Shown here in pieces: positions 5,761-6,367 of a stretch of DNA of 6,367 nt; positions within the stretch are counted from its first letter, which is position 1, and the number at the start of each line of letters is the position of its first letter. Where the stretch lies: assembly GCA_024689525.1 (NCBI GenBank), contig JAILDI010000145.1, positions 1 to 6,367 on the forward strand, given 5' to 3'. Under the pieces are notes generated by a model. That model had not been told where the DNA came from. It saw only the letters and a program-made list of their open reading frames with translations, and did no database searches. This stretch comes from Bacteroidales bacterium (GTDB taxonomy: Bacteria; Bacteroidota; Bacteroidia; Bacteroidales; UBA932). Both the position numbers and the translations under genes were made by a program.

Positions 5761-6315
5761 ATGAAACGGATTTGGACTATTTTTTTAGTGATGGCGATTC
5801 TGCCCGTAGTGGCGGCGGCCCAGACACGCACCTATGGGGACATTGAGTCCAAGGCATTCGTCATCGGCCTTGACCAGTATTATTTCGGTTCTTCCGGGAG
5901 CCTCACCTTTAAAGTTGCAAAGACTGTATACGAGGCCCGCATCGACGGTGGCGCTGTTACCGTAAAATGCCCCAATGCCGTTGAGAACACGCTTTTTGAG
6001 GGCGACGGCGACATTATCATCGGCATTCACGACTTCACCGGGGACAAGAAACCCGAACTGGTGGTTGCCTGCCGCCGCGAAGGCACGCTGGAGGCGGAAA
6101 TCTTCCAGCTTGGCGATGAAGCCGTTTCTATCGGCCGTATAGGCGCCCAAAAGGAAAGCGTCTCTGAAATCCGCGTCTTCCGCCAGGCCATCACCATCAA
6201 GAATCACAAGGCCGGCGCAATGTACACCTGGACCTGGCACAAAACCCAGTTCGATTTCAAAGCCTCCGACGGCTCCGCCGACCCCACCCCCGCCAAACCG
6301 GAACCCGCGGAGTAA
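5761..6315 (+). CDS. Secreted/periplasmic hypothetical protein with an FG-GAP-like motif
   Basis: I do not recognise the family. The 184-residue protein starts with a Sec signal peptide (MKR, then a hydrophobic core, ending VVAAA|Q with cleavage near Ala20). There is no lipobox cysteine and no further membrane segment, so it is probably periplasmic or exported. The start at 5761 is chosen because the signal peptide begins there; the frame is open upstream to 5695, but that would place 22 residues before the signal and overlap guaB. The middle contains EGDGDIIIGIHDFTGDKKPE around 80-99. Its DFTGDKKPELVVA core (91-103) resembles the Ca-binding DxDGDxxPDLVV strand-loop of FG-GAP/VCBS beta-propeller repeats, but only one copy is seen. 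The rest is probably beta-rich, with TWTWHKTQFDF at 156-166. The C-terminal 15 residues are a Pro/Ala/Glu-rich tail. It is divergent from guaB and followed by a strong terminator, so likely a single-gene transcript. Confidence 0.72.
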   Translation: MKRIWTIFLVMAILPVVAAAQTRTYGDIESKAFVIGLDQYYFGSSGSLTFKVAKTVYEARIDGGAVTVKCPNAVENTLFEGDGDIIIGIHDFTGDKKPELVVACRREGTLEAEIFQLGDEAVSIGRIGAQKESVSEIRVFRQAITIKNHKAGAMYTWTWHKTQFDFKASDGSADPTPAKPEPAE

Positions 6316-6338
6316 TCCCCGCCAGACAGTTACCATAT

Positions 6339-6363
6339 CGGCCGGCATCCCCGGCCGTTTTTT
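6339..6363 (+). terminator. Intrinsic terminator after the secreted protein gene
   Basis: A perfect 7-bp GC-only stem CGGCCGG/CCGGCCG (6339-6345 and 6351-6357) with loop CATCC is directly followed by six T's (6358-6363). It lies 23 bases after the stop codon at 6315 and ends the single-gene transcript. Confidence 0.85.
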
Positions 6364-6367
6364 GTTG

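Noticed and set aside
1..6367. tRNA, rRNA, CRISPR array, insertion sequence or prophage signals.
   Set aside because: No cloverleaf-like segments, regularly spaced repeats, terminal inverted repeats or transposase/integrase motifs were seen; the window is almost fully occupied by ordinary genes.

Overview
The window looks like chromosomal DNA from a member of the Bacteroidota, most likely a gut-type Bacteroidales of fairly high GC; a Rikenellaceae/Alistipes-like source is only a guess. The reasons are exact or near TAnnTTTG -7 boxes, A-rich leaders without clear Shine-Dalgarno sites, a RIC-like regulator of a type I recall from Bacteroidetes, and the sequence flavour of GuaA, QueH and the FeoB tail. 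I see no phage, transposon, CRISPR or RNA gene. No stretch of more than about 110 bases lacks a gene.

Layout. (1) The last 66 codons of feoB end at 203 on the plus strand and are followed by a strong intrinsic terminator. (2) Converging on it is a tight minus-strand operon (2322 to 301): a hemerythrin-type regulator with a LuxR-type DNA-binding domain, then an unusual adenine phosphoribosyltransferase, then the epoxyqueuosine reductase queH. The genes are separated by 1 nt or overlap by 4 nt. (3) Divergent from the regulator, across a short region with interleaved promoters, is a gene for a small outer-membrane beta-barrel protein (2432-3070), ending in a UUCG-loop terminator. (4) Converging on that is the guanine nucleotide operon guaB-guaA (minus, 5705 to 3119), with an 8-nt overlap. 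The IMP dehydrogenase lacks the regulatory CBS (Bateman) module. (5) Divergent from guaB is a small unrecognised secreted protein (5761-6315) with its own terminator. A perfect 7-1-7 palindrome lies in the 55-nt gap between them.

How the genes fit together. GuaB converts IMP to XMP and GuaA converts XMP to GMP, so guaBA is the GMP branch of purine synthesis. Apt salvages adenine to AMP. QueH performs the last step of queuosine synthesis in tRNA. The preceding enzyme of that pathway, QueA, releases adenine from SAM, which gives a possible metabolic reason for the apt-queH pairing. The regulator carries all six di-iron ligands of RIC/YtfE-type hemerythrins, so it may sense nitric oxide, oxygen or iron. 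It sits beside a gene for an Fe-S enzyme (queH) and near feoB. The most notable points are the hemerythrin-LuxR regulator with its shared promoter region, the CBS-less GuaB, and the palindrome at the guaB promoter.
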